From positions 53,296,984 to 53,356,983 of the forward strand of contig NC_088300.1 in assembly GCF_032854445.1 (NCBI RefSeq): DNA of 60,000 nt, read 5' to 3'. The stretch is from Liolophura sinensis. Its lineage: Eukaryota; Mollusca; Polyplacophora; Chitonida; Chitonidae. A program made the position numbers and the translations under genes. Within the stretch, counting starts at the first letter, position 1; every line of letters starts with the position of its first letter. The notes beneath the pieces are model-generated. The model saw nothing but the letters and a program-made list of their open reading frames with translations, was not told the origin of the DNA and searched no databases. This document shows, piece by piece, positions 28,201-36,893 of this stretch.

Positions 28201-31200
28201 TTTGAGTGTCACAAAACCAAGAAATCCCGGCAACAACAATCTGTCATTAAAGTAGCCCTAACATGCCAAAGACAGAGTCATGGCACAAAAACAGATGCCA
28301 TGGACTGCTGTACCTCAATCAAAAACAGCCCATTAAACAAATAATGTAAATCAGATGACCTAGAATGTAATCCTCATCCTACTTACAGTAACGTGCATAA
28401 TGGCATAAATAGAATTGTGACCATATCTTATAAGAAAAGAACACATTTATACAACAGATACGCAAACTGTGTGGAATTTTATTTTTTTAGATTTTTAAAA
28501 AGTTTTTATAGGAGGAGAAACAGTTTTAACTACTGTCGTTTTCTACAAAATTCACCAACTGTAGGACACTGAGTTCTGTAATGTTTTAAGCTTGTCCAAC
28601 GAAAAGCCTCTTTTCCTCCTGTTGTGACACCACTGTGCTTAAGGTTTTACTCCTATCATATGATTAACATGCATTTCCAGTCTCAGCTAAATGCATATAT
28701 TATGATAATCTGGATTTTTAAGGTTTGTGAAAGCCAATTCTAAAAAGGAAGAGTTTGGACTATACTAGAAGGTCACATCATGTCTACAAGGGTGGTTATA
28801 GGCTGCCAAAATGTGTCAGAAATGTTATGCCCTGAAGAGCTTCTGAGTGAAGTTAAGCACAATGACATAAGTAATCTGTTAAAATGGCAGTCTAAGGAGA
28901 TTCAATTAAATACTCAAATAACAAGCACTGCTTGTTAGAAAATTGAGATATTCCATTTAACCTCAAGTATAGCTCTTTCATTTAAGGTGTAGGTTTTTGT
29001 TAAATTTCTCGTTCTTCTCTTTTGACTGATCTACAGAAACATCAGTAAGCATTTTGACCAACCACATGTACATGTACACTGTAATATAAATACCATTTAG
29101 GTGCAACAATGATATAAATGGACTACAGCTTTTTTTGGTTTAGTTATTTTTAATAAATTATTAAAATGTCGGCTGCAATCATGCTTGTTAACCTAGAAAC
29201 AAAAAGAAGTTGAACAGGTCTGTTGCATGTCAGTTAGACATAAGGATAAACCGTGTACATTATGGATGAGGCCTGAATGTATGATGAGTTGTGGTCAATG
29301 CTCTGGTAATTTAAGTCAGCATGCAAATGCCTGGCTCTTCACTGTGCATCATACATATCAACCTCAGCTCCTCCAGGCACTGCCATGCAACAAGATGATT
29401 ACTGCAGCATATATAAATCAACCCCCTACTTTGGCATGTACGATGCCTGTTACTGTGTAAAGCACAATCCATTTCTCTGTCGGAATAGCATCTAAAAATG
29501 TATCAGTGATAGTCCAATGAGCTTCACACTTGTTCATAATGAACAAGTCATAAAATATGCAAATATTTCTGAAATTATAATAATGAAATCCTAAAGGTCA
29601 GCAGAGAACCAACATCAGCAGAACCTGCACTAGATGAATAGAGGACATGAGTACATATAAATGAACAAAGGCCCACTGCTGGTTCAATGGCTTTGACAAC
29701 CCTCAAGGTGTGAGATTGCTGCTGTTTCCAAAAACACAACACTTCTTCAATTTGGAACTCCTCAGATAAACTTTTTGCATGACTTGATACAAAGAAATGA
29801 CCATTATAACATACATGTAAAGCAATGGACAAAACTAAGCAAATTATATGCTTCATTATATTGCCAGGTTTCTCAATTCAATGAGCCATTCATATAAACA
29901 GCTGTGATGAAGGACACTGCTGTACAAGTTATCATATCTAAGCGTAATCTAAATGCTCAGTCTACTCAGTACTTCTATATGTACTACACAAGTACATGTA
30001 TAGTACATTAGTACATTAATGCTGAATCCTATGTCCACTAATGTACTCACTAATGGTGTAATGTTTACATAGCTTTGTGGCTCTAAAGTCTGTCCATATA
30101 TACGTAAGCATTTATCTGTACAATGATTCCTCTAACATGGTGTTTACATATATAGAAAGTGACATTATCTTTAAAATGATGTAGTGCATACCATTTTTGT
30201 TTTACAATTCAACAGTCGGAAAAGACCAAGTATTCGTGTTTGAAAAATGCTACTTTACATCCTCCTGGCAAATATCACCAATTCCCAGTATAGTTCTGGA
30301 CATACATTATTAGGATAGTTATAATCAACCAAAAAAAAATGTCATAATAACAGTTCGCTTAATGCCTACCAAAAATGCAAACTTTTCATAAATCATAATA
30401 AAATATTTTGTACAAAATATAAATGTTGATGTATAATATGTAATTTACAGTTTTCTGTGTGTAAGAAAATGTGCTTGGTTAATTCATGGAACCAAAAATC
30501 CTACTAACATTAGCAAACAACCTCTGGCCCATGTTTCACTCAAACAAGAACACTTTTAACAAGTGCGTTTAAAGGTTTAACACTGCCGAAGCGGTGTTTG
30601 TTGTGTGACTATTTACGAAACACAGTTCAGCGGCATCAGGTTACACAACAAACACCAAGATAAACAGCAAGCTTAGGCCATCGCAGTTGCCCTATGTGTG
30701 ACGTTGTCTTATTGTTGTGTGAAACAGAAATGTAACAGTTTCCTGTACATATATTTTGATGTCATACCCCTGGGCTCAGATAGGAACGTCTTGAAACAAA
30801 TGTTTCTTTTTCAACATGATGGCGTCTGGGTGTAAAATACAAAAAATTTAAAAGAAAAGAGATATCTATTCCCAAACTGTATAAAATAACACTTTTATCA
30901 CTGAAGGAAATTCCGATATTTCACCTTTATCAAAAGCAGAAAGAAAATCTAACAAGTAAGCAAGCTCAAATTCATTTATTTGTAGACATCATGAAGACAG
31001 TTTGAAATGATGTTACTCGGGGAGGTACCGACCTGTTTGTTGTGTGACACACTCGATGTTGTTTGAAAAGTCATCTCTATTTAATATGTATATCTGCATA
31101 TGGCCCGCAATTAAGGGCGGGATAGAATAAATATAAACAATCAAATCAACTGGATATTAGAATTCAACAGACGATATTAGTTTCACTCAACTTATTAGGT

Positions 31201-34200
31201 TGTAACCATTTACACGCATACATAAGTAATATGAGACTCACCTTGCTTATCATCGTCATCTAGATCTGATTCTGACTCACTAGACTCGCTTATCAAAGCC
31301 AAGTCATCGGATTCTGCATACTGCTCATATTTGTGACGGTATCCTTGGTTACGTCCTGAAAAGCATTAGTCACTTCAGTTTGCAAAATTGATGTGGTACA
31401 GAGTGAATAACAGTATATTACATCTACAAGAAAAAAAAACCTGAAGTATACATGCATGTATATATATGTAAAACTGTCAAAATCCCCTTGCCATTTCAAA
31501 GTGTGTTGCATGTTTGGCTTTGTTATAAATAGCAGTTATCTTAATAATAATATCATATGATAACAATTTGCCAGTTAAGATAACCATTATCTGGTAGCTG
31601 GAGAGGAACAATATCAAAGGAAGACAGCCATAAAGGAAGCGGGAGGTAAAATACAAAACAGTACTGTGTTTACCAAAGCATGCAGGTAAGAGTTAAGAAG
31701 CATGTATACTATCACCGTAGCCAAAATGATTCCAAATGATCTGACAACAAACCTTTAACAGTAGTTGTCTTAGGTTCCACACAAATTCGGTTAACGGGGT
31801 TAAATGATATATCCACATCCCAGCGAGAAGCAAAAAAGTCTGAGGGGCTTATGCGATCCATCTAAACACCTGGTATAACAGTGGTTCCATCCAAACACTA
31901 ACATTCCAAACACTTATGGTAGATGTGTAGGTACACACAAACCATTCTTAGCCCAGGTAAATTGTGCCTAACAAGTTCCAGGTTACTATCAAACAAGGTC
32001 AGACAGCACACAGTAGGACCGTGTACAACAATCCTGTTGTACACCCACTAACCCCACCACACAGAGCAGTCGTTTGTGTCAAGCAGCTAAATTAATCTGA
32101 CCCTATACAGTCCTATTAGCACCAACAAAGGAAATCAGCTTTGAGCTCAATGGGCCATATCACACAAGATTGCCAGCAGGTCACGAGAGCTACATTCAGA
32201 TTATAACAGCCATAGCAGTCTGTGCAGCTGAGTGCAATACAGTTATACTTGTAACAACATGTTTGAACATGAGAACATAATGACAAAATGACAACCTGGA
32301 CCCAATGAGGTTACTGAGTGGGGAGGGGAAAGGGAAGGAGGTGGCAAGTTATACGATGATACTCAGTTACACGGCAAGATAATTAGATTTCCAGTTCCAT
32401 AACTTACCACCTTGAAGCTAATTAATACATACTTTTATCTACATGTACATGTATATAGAATGACTAACAGTGTGAGAAGTTTCAATAAAATATTTAATAT
32501 TGGTAAGAAAATTTGGAGGCAACATAGGAATAAAAATTCTGAAAATGCAAGGCAACAAATTTCTGTAGTCCTCTTACCTCACAGTTTGTTCTTTTGGCTG
32601 ATTTCAATAGAAAGAACCAATTGCTGCCTCACACATTCCTACATAATTCAGTACAGATTTGTACACCATCAACAAATTACACTTCCCAAATACACTTTTT
32701 TCATCTAATGTTGTGATATTATCTTGGATTCCATGGTTGGTAGCACACAAAAAGATATTTGAACCTTAAACATGGTATATGACATGCAAAAATAAATTTC
32801 TGTGAAATCACTGACACCTAAAGTGGTCCAAAAATCCCAAATTAAAATCTAAATACTTTGACCGCATTTCTTTCCAATAAAAAAATCAATAAAACAAGTC
32901 AGTTTCAAGTTAATTTTCAGGTTTCAATAGTTTTCCAACAATGCATAATTCATTTTTTAGTTTTCCTCACTGCGAAGAATAACACACTTTATATTACAAT
33001 GCTGATATAAAATTCATGTGATGGGTGCAGTTTAAATAATATGCAACAGACTATATACACTTTCCACTCCATAGCCTTTCATAAGGCATATAATGCACCA
33101 TAGACTATAGGACACACAACTGAAAAAAGACCATCATGCAAATCCTGCTGTTCACAACCGGGTCTCGTCTTTAATTATTTATTTGCAATCTGCATTTCAA
33201 AGCTCAGGTCAACTCGGATATGCATCAGGGCATTTATTATGTAAACACATGAAGCCTCAGAACGACATCAGGCCACATTTAAGTACATGCATACGTTTAT
33301 ATAGATGTCTGCAATAAGAAGAGTGCAATGTAACGATTACTCAATGATAATTTACTTACTGTAACACTTTATTTGCCTGCATGATTCAGACAGGTATGTT
33401 TAGGGGAAATATAATAGTCAATGGTCACCGAATGTACCACTAATGAAAACCACACATAATTATTGGCAAGTTTCAGAAGTTCAGATACCCATAGGGTCTT
33501 CTATCTGACTGAATGAACAGTTGAGATTAAATGTCTCTGTTAAATAATGAATGTCAAATCAATAGGCTAACATGTGGACTTCAAGGAGCCTCTGTGGACG
33601 AGGGGGTTAATTACTAAATTAGAGCTAGAGCTAGATTTCAATTCCAGCTCATGCTGGCTTCCTCTCCTGCCGTACATGGGAAGGTCTGCCAGCACCTGCA
33701 GATGGTCATGGGTTTCCCCCGGGCTCTGTCCGGTTTCCTCAAACCTAAATGCTGGCTGCCATCGTATAAGCGAAATATTCTCAATAATCCAAATCAAATG
33801 AATGCATGTATGGACTTCCACATGTACCTGTATGTTGTCTTATTTCTGGCTGCTTTGTACGCTGTTGTTCTTAGGAGGCCCTAACAGTTAAATAGGATCA
33901 TTCCCCTGGTGTAACAATGTTTTATGTCATGATCTTACACCTACAAAGTTTATCTGCCAAAAGAGAATGAACAGTGGACTGTACTGAGTTTCTCTCTTTT
34001 CTTCTGGAAAAGACAAGTACAAGTACCTTATTCTGCATGTATACACGTCATTAGGACCTCTTTTGAACATGAAGACAAGAAAAGTTACTGACTGGTACAA
34101 TGTCAAGATCGTTGCTATCTGCCATCACATGTGGCCCTGACTGTGTAGGTAAATGAGCAATGCTATCAGCTGCCCTCCTGACAGAAAAAATATCCTCGTC

Positions 34201-36893
34201 TGGTCGGCGAAAAGGGTAGCTTATCTAAGCAGCATTCACCAATCATAGGCCTAGAATTCTCTGAATTGTGATACATATACAATGTATATTGTAACATCAG
34301 CGAATAAGAATGCATGGATGAATAAGCATACATGAAGAAATATACGTATGCTGAACTACATGTACACATATACTGCATATATATATCTTACTAGGGGCCT
34401 CCGGGGCTCAGTTGGTTAGCGCGCTAGCGCAGCGTAATGACCCAGGAGTCACCAATGCGGTCGCTGTAAGTTCAAGTCCAGCTCATGCTGGCTTCCTCTC
34501 CGGCAGTATGTGGGAAGGTCTGCCAGCAACCTGCAGATGGTTGTGGGTTTCCCCCAGGCTCTGCCAGGTTTCTATCCACCATAATGCTAGCCGCTGTCGT
34601 ATAAGTGAAATATTCTTGAGTAAGGCGTAAAACACCAATGAAATAAATAATTAAATATATCTTACTCAAATGATAGAATGCACCAATATAGATAAGACAT
34701 GTACATATTCACATTGACATTGTCAGCGTTCGTCTAACATGGTATGGCTGCAAAAGACTCAACTCACCTGTGTAGTAGCCATAATGCTGCAGATGTTTTC
34801 TCATGAATTTTTCATAAGTGTTCTGAAAATGAGAACACTAATTCCTCAAGGCCCAATCACCCCAACACTTAATACATGTAGTCTTACCAAAGAAGCATGT
34901 TTACATTTGGAATTGATTAATGTGAATTACATGTCAACAAAGCCTTGTAAAATGTTCTTGAAATCAAACCTTTACGTTAAAACTGCTATTTAATGATATT
35001 AAATCAATAATTACTAATGCCCAAGAGAATTTCAAAACGTTCCTTTTTTTCTCTGAAAAAAAATTTTCAAGTTACATATTTTGTGTCTTAGTTAACGATA
35101 TAGCTTCTCATTTTCATTTTGTATACAGTAAATCACCTCGGGGTATTTTTCAGCGACTAATTTAACATGCTATAAGTTGGTGACAACCATATGAAATTTT
35201 ATGTGATTACTGGACATCACACTACTCAGAACTACTTATGGCAAGGTATAATTTTCAAGAAATTATGGGCAATGACTGTATACGGGGGTCAAAATGTTTG
35301 ATATTTCAAATTCTTCAGAGTGATTACTTCAACAATAATTGTGGTCATCCAATATAACTTAAAGGTGAGGAGTGTTTTAGATGCCAATGTAAAACAATAT
35401 AAACGTACATAAAATGCAACAATCATTTCTGTGTCTGAGATTATGAATATTTACATGATACAAAGTCATTTTTAATTGAGATTTTATAATTACCTCAGAT
35501 CAATAGGAGATGATCATTTTTAATTTTGAGCTTTCAAACGAGTGAACAGTCACACATTTTACTCAGGCTTTGTATATATGTCTGATACTGATCAGAGGGT
35601 AATAAAAATGACTGATAACTGTACACTCACAGGTTCAAATTCATATTCAGGTTCTACATCTTCAGACATCTCATCAGTGTACATTGGTAAAACTGAAAAA
35701 ATAATCGAATGAATGTAACATTACGAAAACCAGCTGTGTAACTAATATCTTTGAATAACAAAATATTACAAGAATTCAAAATAAGAACAATGGCTTGGGA
35801 ATTTACAAATCTGAGGTGTTGGGTCAAAGGCACCTTGGAAAACATGTTTTTATTTGTGTTCAGCTTTAACCACTTGCAAAGTGCAACATATTGCCTTTGA
35901 CCCAACATGCCACATTTGACAATGTTTGCACTCTGAGATATGAAAGACGGTCATCATCATGGCCTACAAGTACACCCAATACACTGCAAGTAGAGGGATG
36001 AATAATGCAAAAATGAACATCGTGCTCATTTTAAGGTACCGACACCATGCCACCCACACCTAAACCATACACCATGCAATGAAGTGATAAAATGTAAGAC
36101 AGGGTTCAAGCTGATTTTTTTGGTGAAATTGTCCACATGGAGATGTCTGCATTCATACATATTTTTTTTTATTATTTTGCCATCTATAGTACCTGTATAC
36201 GAACATGATGCAGATTTACTCAATTGAAGTGCTTACCATGGTGAGACTGAAGGTCAGCAAGTAGGCATCTTGCTGTGACATGGCGGAAGTAAGAATTCAA
36301 AACATGACATACACTGAGTGGTCTTGTTTGAATCAAAAGTTTAAATGGCTGTATTACAATTAAAAGATGCCATGGTTTACCTGTGCTGGCTGTGACATAA
36401 CCACAGTTTGGCTGACTCAGAGAATCAGTCCGTACCAAATGTAAGGTTGGGTTTCAGCTACTGGGTTAATGAATTGTCAGCATGGATTATATTAAAGCAA
36501 AGCTGGGCGTTATGTCGCAGCTTAGCTTTGGGCTAACAGGTGATACAGGGGCCTGTGGTGACTGTCAACTGCCGTGCAGATCTTCAAATATTGCCACAAA
36601 TGACATTTAATTTGACTGACCTATTTGTATACACAACTTACATGTTTACATAAATACTAAGGTACCTGGCTATTTCTGTGAATAATGATCAAATTCGACC
36701 AAAGGACGATTCCAAAGAACCGTCGCAACAAACTCCTAACATCAGCAACAACCAATGTACATTTATATGAGTTAAACCTTTCTCTCGCCTAAAATAGAGA
36801 GCAACGTTTTCCAAAGTCTAAAATACAGGTCACCGACAAATCGTTCTATTTTATACGTTCAATCTTACATCTAAAATCTAACTGTGGGTCCAT
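3981..36893 (-). CDS. AGBL2/AGBL3: Cytosolic carboxypeptidase 2/3-like tubulin deglutamylase (complete, 34 coding exons)
   Basis: M14-family zinc carboxypeptidase of the CCP2/CCP3 group. Known members shorten polyglutamate side chains on tubulin, mainly in cilia and centrioles. Coding exons in transcript order: 36869-36893, 35631-35692, 34094-34141, 31753-31861, 31242-31355, 27966-28033, 27343-27416, 26622-26704, 26341-26423, 26036-26169, 25611-25743, 24994-25115, 24666-24786, 24017-24154, 23685-23795, 23243-23412, 22889-23048, 22542-22643, 22057-22182, 18352-18479, 18032-18098, 17131-17226, 16948-17007, 15123-15218, 14295-14364, 11792-11926, 11020-11163, 9638-9798, 9196-9283, 7973-8149, 6908-6973, 5761-6274, 5165-5243, 3981-4274. 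Every junction is GT-AG and phases match; the lengths sum to 4158 nt (1385 residues plus stop). Zinc ligands lie in HPGES (H450, E453) and DLHGHS (544-549), the substrate Asn-Arg in GRDLNRNY (506-512), and the catalytic Glu is E619 in FTMEATFCGS. The conserved region matches both CCP2 and CCP3, so this may be a pre-duplication orthologue. The tail beyond residue 720 is far longer than in vertebrate members. Exons 1-3 are the least certain. Confidence 0.95.
4347..4454 (+). mobile_element. 5'-truncated tRNA-derived SINE
   Basis: It lies in the last intron. It begins at the CCTGCAGATGGTTGTGGG segment and runs through CACCATAATACTGGCTGCG to an AATCAAATAGATTAATAAAT tail. The tRNA-like head is missing. 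Confidence 0.75.
4714..4888 (+). repeat. Unnamed dispersed repeat, copy A
   Basis: This intronic segment resembles 30754-30930 along its length: GATGTCAT near the start, AAAATGTTTCT, CATCTGGATGTTAAA, GATATCTA and a well-matched CACTTTTGTCAGTGAAGGAA to TTCACCTTTAT end. I cannot assign it to a named family. The orientation is arbitrary. Confidence 0.6.
5165..6274 (-). CDS. AGBL2/AGBL3: Carboxypeptidase exons 32-33, Ser/Lys-rich tail then predicted coiled coil
   Basis: Exon 32 (5761-6274, 514 nt, residues about 1091-1262) is the largest exon of the gene. It is rich in Ser, Lys, Pro and Asp with scattered SP sites ([23 protein letters not shown]), so it is probably disordered and phosphorylated. 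Exon 33 (5165-5243) encodes [20 protein letters not shown], and its heptad-like spacing of Ile and Leu suggests a short coiled coil running into exon 34. No enzyme motif is present in either exon. Phases 2 and 0 join cleanly to the neighbours. Confidence 0.85.
5286..5446 (-). mobile_element. 5'-truncated tRNA-derived SINE with 13-bp target duplication
   Basis: Sense copy in intron 32 lacking the tRNA-like head. It is flanked by GTCAGCATGTATA at 5273-5285 and again at 5447-5459, an exact 13-bp target-site duplication. Its A-rich tail ends 42 nt upstream of the acceptor of exon 33. Confidence 0.9.
6908..9798 (-). CDS. AGBL2/AGBL3: Carboxypeptidase exons 28-31, tail segments
   Basis: Exons 9638-9798, 9196-9283, 7973-8149 and 6908-6973, joined in phases 0, 1 and 1 internally. 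Exon 28 has a charged helix-like [14 protein letters not shown]. Exons 29-30 are Ser/Gly/Asn-rich and of low complexity. Exon 31 is strongly basic ([16 protein letters not shown]) and could be a nuclear-localisation or microtubule-binding patch. I recognise no domain; identity rests on phase continuity and clean splice sites. Confidence 0.8.
8226..8250. repeat. (TA)n microsatellite
   Basis: Uninterrupted alternating TA run in the intron just upstream of exon 30 on the minus strand. Confidence 0.9.
8699..8824 (-). mobile_element. Degraded tRNA-derived SINE
   Basis: A diverged tail (TTATTTGATTGAAATTTTAC) and AGGAAACCTG core are followed directly by a head remnant GTGCTAGCATGCTAAC and AGGCCCCTC. 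The middle is deleted relative to the intact copy. Confidence 0.65.
10221..10353. repeat. 22-bp minisatellite
   Basis: Five copies of a 22-bp unit AAGGTGCCCCATGTATGTGATT with small variants start at 10221, 10243, 10273, 10303 and 10325. An extra 8-bp AAGTGATT occurs twice, after the second and third copies. It lies in intron 27 of the carboxypeptidase gene. Confidence 0.9.
10511..10863. repeat. Degenerate tandem array, about 38-bp period
   Basis: A motif like AATACACCTCAGGAGAT recurs with starts near 10511, 10548, 10586, 10600, 10637, 10674, 10712, 10788 and 10826. Spacing is 37-38 bp or twice that, apart from one 14-bp local duplication at 10586-10613. Units are well diverged, so this is an old satellite-like array, about nine units long. 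Confidence 0.75.
11020..15218 (-). CDS. AGBL2/AGBL3: Carboxypeptidase exons 24-27, conserved-looking tail
   Basis: Exons 15123-15218, 14295-14364, 11792-11926 and 11020-11163 (residues about 779-926). Exon 25 carries [15 protein letters not shown] and exon 26 [20 protein letters not shown], both helix-like. Exon 27 is Arg-rich ([19 protein letters not shown]). These stretches are less repetitive than the rest of the tail and could be a small conserved module, but I cannot name one. All junctions are GT-AG with matching phases. Confidence 0.85.
12349..12396 (-). mobile_element. Short SINE tail fragment
   Basis: TTTATTTATTTGATTGTTGTT and a following diverged CCACATTCAGGA match only the 3' end of the SINE. 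Confidence 0.4.
12909..13160 (-). mobile_element. Near full-length tRNA-derived SINE
   Basis: It contains the TTTATT-rich tail, the TATTCAAGAATATTTCAC segment, GGGAGGAAACCGGGC core, GAGAGGAAGCCAGCATGAGC, a B-box region (CTTGAACTCA on this strand) and a mutated A-box end near GCGCCACAATGG. No clean target duplication was found. Confidence 0.85.
13268..13300. repeat. Short ACTAGAA-type repeat
   Basis: Tandem ACTAGAACACTAGAAT-like units, about two copies. Confidence 0.6.
13582..13603. repeat. G22 homopolymer
   Basis: Twenty-two consecutive G in intron 25 of the carboxypeptidase gene. On the transcribed strand this is poly-C. Its length is uncertain in any assembly. Confidence 0.85.
14730..14799. 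repeat. Perfect 34-bp palindrome with 2-nt centre
   Basis: Positions 14730-14763 are the exact reverse complement of 14766-14799, separated by GT. It lies in intron 24. RNA from either strand could form a perfect 34-bp hairpin. It could also be a fold-back transposon remnant or an assembly fold-back. Confidence 0.95.
16948..18479 (-). CDS. AGBL2/AGBL3: Carboxypeptidase exons 20-23, end of conserved region
   Basis: Exons 18352-18479, 18032-18098, 17131-17226 and 16948-17007 (residues about 662-778). Exon 20 encodes a charged helix ([20 protein letters not shown]). Exon 21 carries [16 protein letters not shown], an acidic Ser-rich signature that I recognise from CCP2. Exon 22 opens with [14 protein letters not shown], a basic stretch found at the equivalent place in that family. 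Exon 23 is short and Ser/Lys-rich. This order, catalytic domain then acidic Ser signature then poly-Lys, supports the CCP2/3 assignment. Confidence 0.93.
19822..19996 (-). pseudogene. Decayed coding relic, possibly from a mobile element
   Basis: A minus-strand ATG at 19996 opens a 38-codon frame that includes [18 protein letters not shown] and stops at TGA 19882-19880. The overlapping frame from 19890 continues with [18 protein letters not shown] and ends at TAA 19824-19822. The acidic, ordered look of both parts suggests one original frame broken by a single indel. Immediately upstream (20060-20110) is a CpG-rich GACGTCAC and CGGGCGGCCGGC segment like a small promoter. I do not recognise the protein. 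It may be the 5' end of a transposon gene or a retained exon of an unknown gene. Confidence 0.4.
20353..20470 (+). mobile_element. Degraded tRNA-derived SINE
   Basis: It starts at the B-box-like GTTCAAGTTCAG and retains GGAAGGCCTGCCAGAAACCT, AATAATGCTGG and ATATAAGTGAAATG. The tail is lost. Confidence 0.7.
22057..24154 (-). CDS. AGBL2/AGBL3: Carboxypeptidase exons 14-19, catalytic M14 domain
   Basis: Exons 24017-24154, 23685-23795, 23243-23412, 22889-23048, 22542-22643 and 22057-22182 (residues 393-661). Exon 15 carries the HxxE zinc motif in [19 protein letters not shown]. Exon 16 carries [17 protein letters not shown] and GRDLNRNY. Exon 17 has the third zinc-ligand region [12 protein letters not shown]. 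Exon 18 ends exactly at the catalytic Glu of SFTME, and exon 19 continues [16 protein letters not shown]. All key residues of an active deglutamylase are present, so I expect a working enzyme. Confidence 0.98.
24351..24568 (-). mobile_element. Old degraded tRNA-derived SINE
   Basis: It lies in intron 13. A head resembling a tRNA reads from 24568 with TGGCTCAGATGGTTAAAGCA and a B-box TGTTCAAATTC further on. The core and tail are only weakly similar to the main family. Confidence 0.6.
24666..27416 (-). CDS. AGBL2/AGBL3: Carboxypeptidase exons 7-13, N-terminal domain
   Basis: Exons 27343-27416, 26622-26704, 26341-26423, 26036-26169, 25611-25743, 24994-25115 and 24666-24786 (residues 143-392). 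This is the beta-rich domain that precedes the catalytic domain in cytosolic carboxypeptidases. Recognisable stretches are [66 protein letters not shown] and [14 protein letters not shown]. The resemblance here is slightly closer to CCP3 than to CCP2 by memory, but I could not align them. Confidence 0.97.
25202..25262. mobile_element. Relic of a second mollusc-type repeat family
   Basis: GAGTGACTATGGCTTAATGCCACTTTGGCAATATTGCAGCC-like segment in intron 11. It resembles a repeat with GCCGCTTTTAGCAATATTCCAGC that I associate with molluscan genomes. Only about 60 bp remain. Confidence 0.4.
25353..25578 (-). mobile_element. tRNA-derived SINE, tail-truncated
   Basis: It has the TTCACTTATAT and CAGCATTACGGTGAGACGAAACCGGG core, GAAGCCAGCATGACC, a B-box (CTTGAACTCA on this strand) and head CTAACCACTTGGCCACAGATGCCCC. 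Its head end lies about 32 nt from the donor of exon 11 (25611-25743). Confidence 0.8.
27966..31861 (-). CDS. AGBL2/AGBL3: Carboxypeptidase exons 4-6, acidic N-terminal region
   Basis: Exon 4 (31753-31861) begins exactly with an ATG right after an AG and encodes [20 protein letters not shown] and onward. Exon 5 (31242-31355) is acidic and Ser-rich, with [18 protein letters not shown]. Exon 6 (27966-28033) encodes [22 protein letters not shown], matching the segment that precedes the N-terminal domain in CCP3. Phases 1, 1 and 0 connect. If exon 4 is a first exon, the protein would start at M46 and have 1340 residues. Confidence 0.88.
30594..30658. repeat. 17-bp inverted repeat
   Basis: GGTGTTTGTTGTGTGAC at 30594-30610 and GTTACACAACAAACACC at 30642-30658 are reverse complements at 16 of 17 positions, with a 31-nt loop. 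The half-motif TTTGTTGTGTGACA recurs near 31037. Confidence 0.8.
30754..30930 (+). repeat. Unnamed dispersed repeat, copy B
   Basis: Counterpart of 4714-4888, sharing GATGTCAT, AAATGTTTCT, GTCTGGGTGTAAA, GATATCTA and a nearly identical CACTTTTATCACTGAAGGAA to TTCACCTTTAT end. The orientation is the same as in copy A. Confidence 0.6.
33585..33800 (+). mobile_element. tRNA-derived SINE, moderately diverged
   Basis: It reads GGAGCCTCTGTGG at the head, then CAGCTCATGCTGGCTTCCTC, GGGAAGGTCTGCCAGC, ATGCTGGCTGCC and ATAAGCGAAATATTCTC, ending AATCAAATG. The flanks CATGTGGACTTC and CATGTATGGACTTC may be a worn target duplication. Confidence 0.85.
34094..34141 (-). CDS. AGBL2/AGBL3: Carboxypeptidase exon 3, candidate cassette exon
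   Basis: A 48-nt phase-0 to phase-0 segment encoding [16 protein letters not shown], between an acceptor TTTACCTACACAG and a donor GTCAGT. It preserves the frame whether included or skipped. The evidence is only splice-site fit and phase. Confidence 0.5.
34393..34654 (+). mobile_element. Full-length tRNA-derived SINE with 12-bp target duplication
   Basis: The head GGGGCCTCCGGGGCTCAGTTGG contains an A box (GCTCAGTTGG). A B box GTTCAAGTCC lies at about 34471-34480. The body and AATAAATAATTAA tail are intact. ATATATCTTACT flanks it at 34381-34392 and 34655-34666. The element sits in intron 2, antisense to the carboxypeptidase gene. Confidence 0.95.
35631..35692 (-). CDS. AGBL2/AGBL3: Carboxypeptidase exon 2
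   Basis: A 62-nt exon, phase 1 to phase 0, encoding [20 protein letters not shown], between a TTTTTCAG acceptor and a GTGAGT donor. The acidic composition is like the N-terminus of CCP3. Its phase fits exon 1 exactly. Confidence 0.7.
36237..36272 (-). CDS. AGBL2/AGBL3: Possible 36-nt microexon between exons 1 and 2
   Basis: A 36-nt open segment lies between a good acceptor (CTTCCGCCATGTCACAG) and a GTAAGC donor. It would insert 12 residues without changing the frame. Nothing else supports it, so I left it out of the main model. Confidence 0.25.
36869..36893 (-). CDS. AGBL2/AGBL3: Carboxypeptidase exon 1, start codon
   Basis: The coding part of exon 1 reads MDPQLDFR plus one base before a GTAAGA donor. 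I chose this ATG because its phase-1 end matches exon 2 and it lies next to the CpG-richer interval upstream of RPL39. Upstream ATGs in the same leader are out of frame and close quickly. Confidence 0.65.

Larger units (their letters stand above)
28034..31241. other. Large intron 5 of carboxypeptidase gene
   Basis: No exon is evident. It contains an inverted repeat (30594-30610 with 30642-30658) and copy B of an unnamed dispersed repeat (30754-30930). The remainder is AT-rich. Confidence 0.5.

Noticed and set aside
34393-34480. tRNA gene
   Set aside because: The A and B boxes belong to the head of a SINE that continues into a body and tail and carries a target duplication. The head does not fold as a full cloverleaf by eye.
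36220-36438. Minus-strand 72-codon frame upstream of carboxypeptidase exon 2
   Set aside because: No family similarity. Only its 36-nt splice-bounded part was kept, as a weak microexon candidate.
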